DNA from: Marinobacter sp. 1-4A
GTDB lineage: Bacteria; Pseudomonadota; Gammaproteobacteria; Pseudomonadales; Oleiphilaceae
Length of the DNA: 64,000 nt
Direction: 5' to 3'
Assembly: GCF_016597725.1 (NCBI RefSeq)
Contig: NZ_VCGY01000010.1
Location: 1-64,000 of the forward strand
Shown here: positions 62,613 through 64,000 of the stretch, one piece after another
How positions within the stretch are numbered: position 1 is the stretch's first letter
How the letters are laid out: the number at the start of each line of letters is the position of its first letter
Notes under the pieces: generated by a model
The model's database searches: none
The model's input: the letters and a program-made list of their open reading frames with translations, nothing else
Told to the model about the DNA's origin: nothing
Program-made: the position numbers and the translations under genes

Positions 62613-62942
62613 TTGAAAAACGTCTGTTCTGAAGAAGCTTTATCCGAACTGCTAGAGTCCAGCGCTGCAGTGCTTCTCCTCTTCGGCGGAGCCCACTGCG
62701 GCGTCTGTCAGGCCATTAAGCCCCAACTTGAAAAGCTAGCCAGTGAGGAATATCCGAGATTGGTAACAGTCTATATTGATTGCCAGAAAGCCGCCGCCCC
62801 ACTATGCGCGGCTCGCGGTATATTCTCTCTGCCTGTTGTTCAGCTTTGGTTTGGTGGGCAACGATTCACAGAGTTCGCTAGAGTCTTTTCCATCAGCGAC
62901 GTGCGCGCTGCGTTGGAGCGGCCTTATCGGCTTTTGGAGTGA
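62613..62942 (+). CDS. Thioredoxin-like protein (CxxC)
   Basis: The 109-residue protein (TTG 62613) has VLLLFGGAHCGVCQAIKPQL, a thioredoxin-fold CGVC site, and GIFSLPVVQLWFGGQRF with the cis-proline. It is likely a cytoplasmic thiol-redox protein. Confidence 0.88.
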   Translation: MKNVCSEEALSELLESSAAVLLLFGGAHCGVCQAIKPQLEKLASEEYPRLVTVYIDCQKAAAPLCAARGIFSLPVVQLWFGGQRFTEFARVFSISDVRAALERPYRLLE

Positions 62943-62984
62943 CAACTTAAGCTGAGGCCATTCTCACCCAACCAGTGATTGGGC

Positions 62985-64000
62985 TCAAACCTCAACCTTA
63001 AAAGCTAGCATATCAGCTGCGGGCATTGGCCTCGCGTAGAAAAATCCCTGGGCCAAGTCGCACCCCCGTTCGCTCACTATGCGATCTTGTTCCAACGTTT
63101 CTACACCTTCAACAAGCACTGCCAACCCAAGGCGGTGGCCAACTGTGATGATGGCCTCCATGATGGCCATATCGCAGTCATTCTCCATAGCATGGTGCAG
63201 AAATGCTCTGTCAATTTTAAGGCTGCAGATCGGGAGTTTTCGGAGGTACACCAGAGATGAATAGCCGGTGCCGAAATCGTCAATGGAAATATGCACGCCC
63301 GCCTGTTTTAATGCTTCCAATTGCCTGATTTGCCCGTCGTCTCCACCAATAACTTCATTTTCAGTAAGCTCTATACCCAACTGAGAAGGGTGTAGGTGAT
63401 ATTTCTGCAGGCTAGAGAGAATATGTTCTGCCAGATGCGGTTTGGCTAACTGTTTGCCTGACAAATTAATGTCGACCCGAAGGGTTTCGAGTTTGGTGCC
63501 TTGCCAGGCCCGTAGCTGCCTACAAGCCTCTTCAATTACCCAGTCCCCGATATCGTTAATCAGCCCTGACTTTTCTGCTATCGGGATAAATTCAGCAGGA
63601 GATATGGGGTCAAAGTTCTTATCAAAACATCTTAATAGCGCCTCACAGGAACGCACTTTCCGGGATTTTAGGTCAATTTGCGGTTGATAATAGAGTTGTA
63701 GGCCATTGGTTGCTAACGCGTTGCGTAGCAGTGTGGTCACCTCTTGATAATGGAATAATTGGTCATTGATGTCCGAGGTGTAAAAACAGATGCTGTTTCT
63801 ACCGTTGTCTTTCGCCTGATACATTGCGGCATCTGCGTTCCCCATCAATTCGGTTACGGTGGTGCCATTGTCCGGGAATAGGCTGACACCAAAGCTCGCT
63901 GTTACAGGGTAACAAATACTGTTCATTACAAAACCCTGATCAAGTACGCCAATTAGCCGCTGAAGAAGTTCGTTTATACCTGAAAAATCATTGAAGTCAG
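62985..64000 (-). CDS. GGDEF-EAL domain protein, cut by the right edge
   Basis: The minus-strand frame stays open to base 64000, reading QRLIGVLDQGFVMNSICYPV upstream of the first ATG (63926), so the start lies outside the window. The visible part has the end of a GGDEF domain (TASFGVSLFPDNG, NADAAMYQAKDNG) and a full EAL domain: CEALLRCFDKN, IDFG-type [18 protein letters not shown] and VEGVETLEQ. It should hydrolyse cyclic di-GMP. Confidence 0.92.
   Translation of the reverse strand, partial: DFNDFSGINELLQRLIGVLDQGFVMNSICYPVTASFGVSLFPDNGTTVTELMGNADAAMYQAKDNGRNSICFYTSDINDQLFHYQEVTTLLRNALATNGLQLYYQPQIDLKSRKVRSCEALLRCFDKNFDPISPAEFIPIAEKSGLINDIGDWVIEEACRQLRAWQGTKLETLRVDINLSGKQLAKPHLAEHILSSLQKYHLHPSQLGIELTENEVIGGDDGQIRQLEALKQAGVHISIDDFGTGYSSLVYLRKLPICSLKIDRAFLHHAMENDCDMAIMEAIITVGHRLGLAVLVEGVETLEQDRIVSERGCDLAQGFFYARPMPAADMLAFKVEV

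Noticed and set aside
1..64000. CRISPR arrays, rRNA and tRNA genes
   Set aside because: No spaced direct repeats, rRNA-like stretches or cloverleaf sequences were recognised by eye; a dedicated RNA scan was not possible.

Overview
The window looks like chromosomal DNA of a marine gammaproteobacterium, most likely Marinobacter or a close relative. This rests on gene content: a urt-ure urea cluster, TRAP transporters, a lipase-chaperone homologue, DUF3750 and DUF802-cluster genes, and a sedentary-type integron array. It was not checked by any search. No rRNA, tRNA or CRISPR array was seen.

Region 1 (1 to about 10.56 kb) is the distal end of a chromosomal integron cassette array. Small AT-rich genes are separated by attC sites of about 60-120 bp. 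At almost every cassette the bases after the upstream GTT are the reverse complement of the bases before the AAC at its own end, which confirms the cassette borders. The attI/integrase end must lie left of base 1. Cargo: a HEPN/zinc-ribbon protein, a methyltransferase-like protein, a NYN/PIN protein, a lipoprotein, a DUF3147 membrane protein, a second PIN-like protein, two small membrane proteins, a PanB, VapBC and Phd/ParE toxin-antitoxin pairs, a GNAT acetyltransferase and an exported protein. One attC is split by an IS1111-type (IS110 family) element whose non-coding end contains a 10-base match to its own junction with the attC.

Region 2 (10.6-21.9 kb) is ordinary chromosome: a glutaredoxin-like protein, DUF1801, a divergent saccharopine-dehydrogenase-like gene and TetR regulator with two operators, a PAS-GGDEF protein, a retropepsin-like protease, an M14-type peptidase, an orphan TRAP binding protein, an EamA permease, a phosphoesterase, a TehB-like methyltransferase and a TauE/SafE permease.

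Region 3 (21.9-26.9 kb) is a tightly packed five-gene minus-strand operon: DUF3348, a MotA/ExbB-like channel with a long coiled-coil tail (DUF802), a MotB/OmpA-like stator partner, DUF2894 and an ABC/RecF-like ATPase. It resembles the motor half of Zorya defence systems but lacks their known effectors. I consider it the best candidate for an under-described system here.

Region 4 (27-36 kb) holds a peroxiredoxin-glutaredoxin fusion, an SGNH-hydrolase lipoprotein paired with a lipase-chaperone-like protein, a complete TRAP operon and a large PAS-GAF-GGDEF-EAL protein.

Region 5 (36.3-48.1 kb) is a urea module: urtABCDE (ABC uptake), ureDABCEFG (nickel urease and its chaperones) and a hupE/ureJ permease, ended by a strong terminator. 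Two long hairpins of one family sit in the only wide gaps between its ure genes. They share a 25-nt loop segment while their stems differ in sequence yet stay base-paired.

Region 6 (48-64 kb) is mixed: a pseudogene copy of a small gene flanking a nuclease-like gene, MOSC, deoxyribosyltransferase, thioredoxin, a degraded tandem duplication (51.6-54.3 kb), a GltP-type symporter, DUF3750, a DJ-1/PfpI protein, cysK, a 2H phosphoesterase, a SlyD-like isomerase and a GGDEF-EAL protein cut by the right edge.
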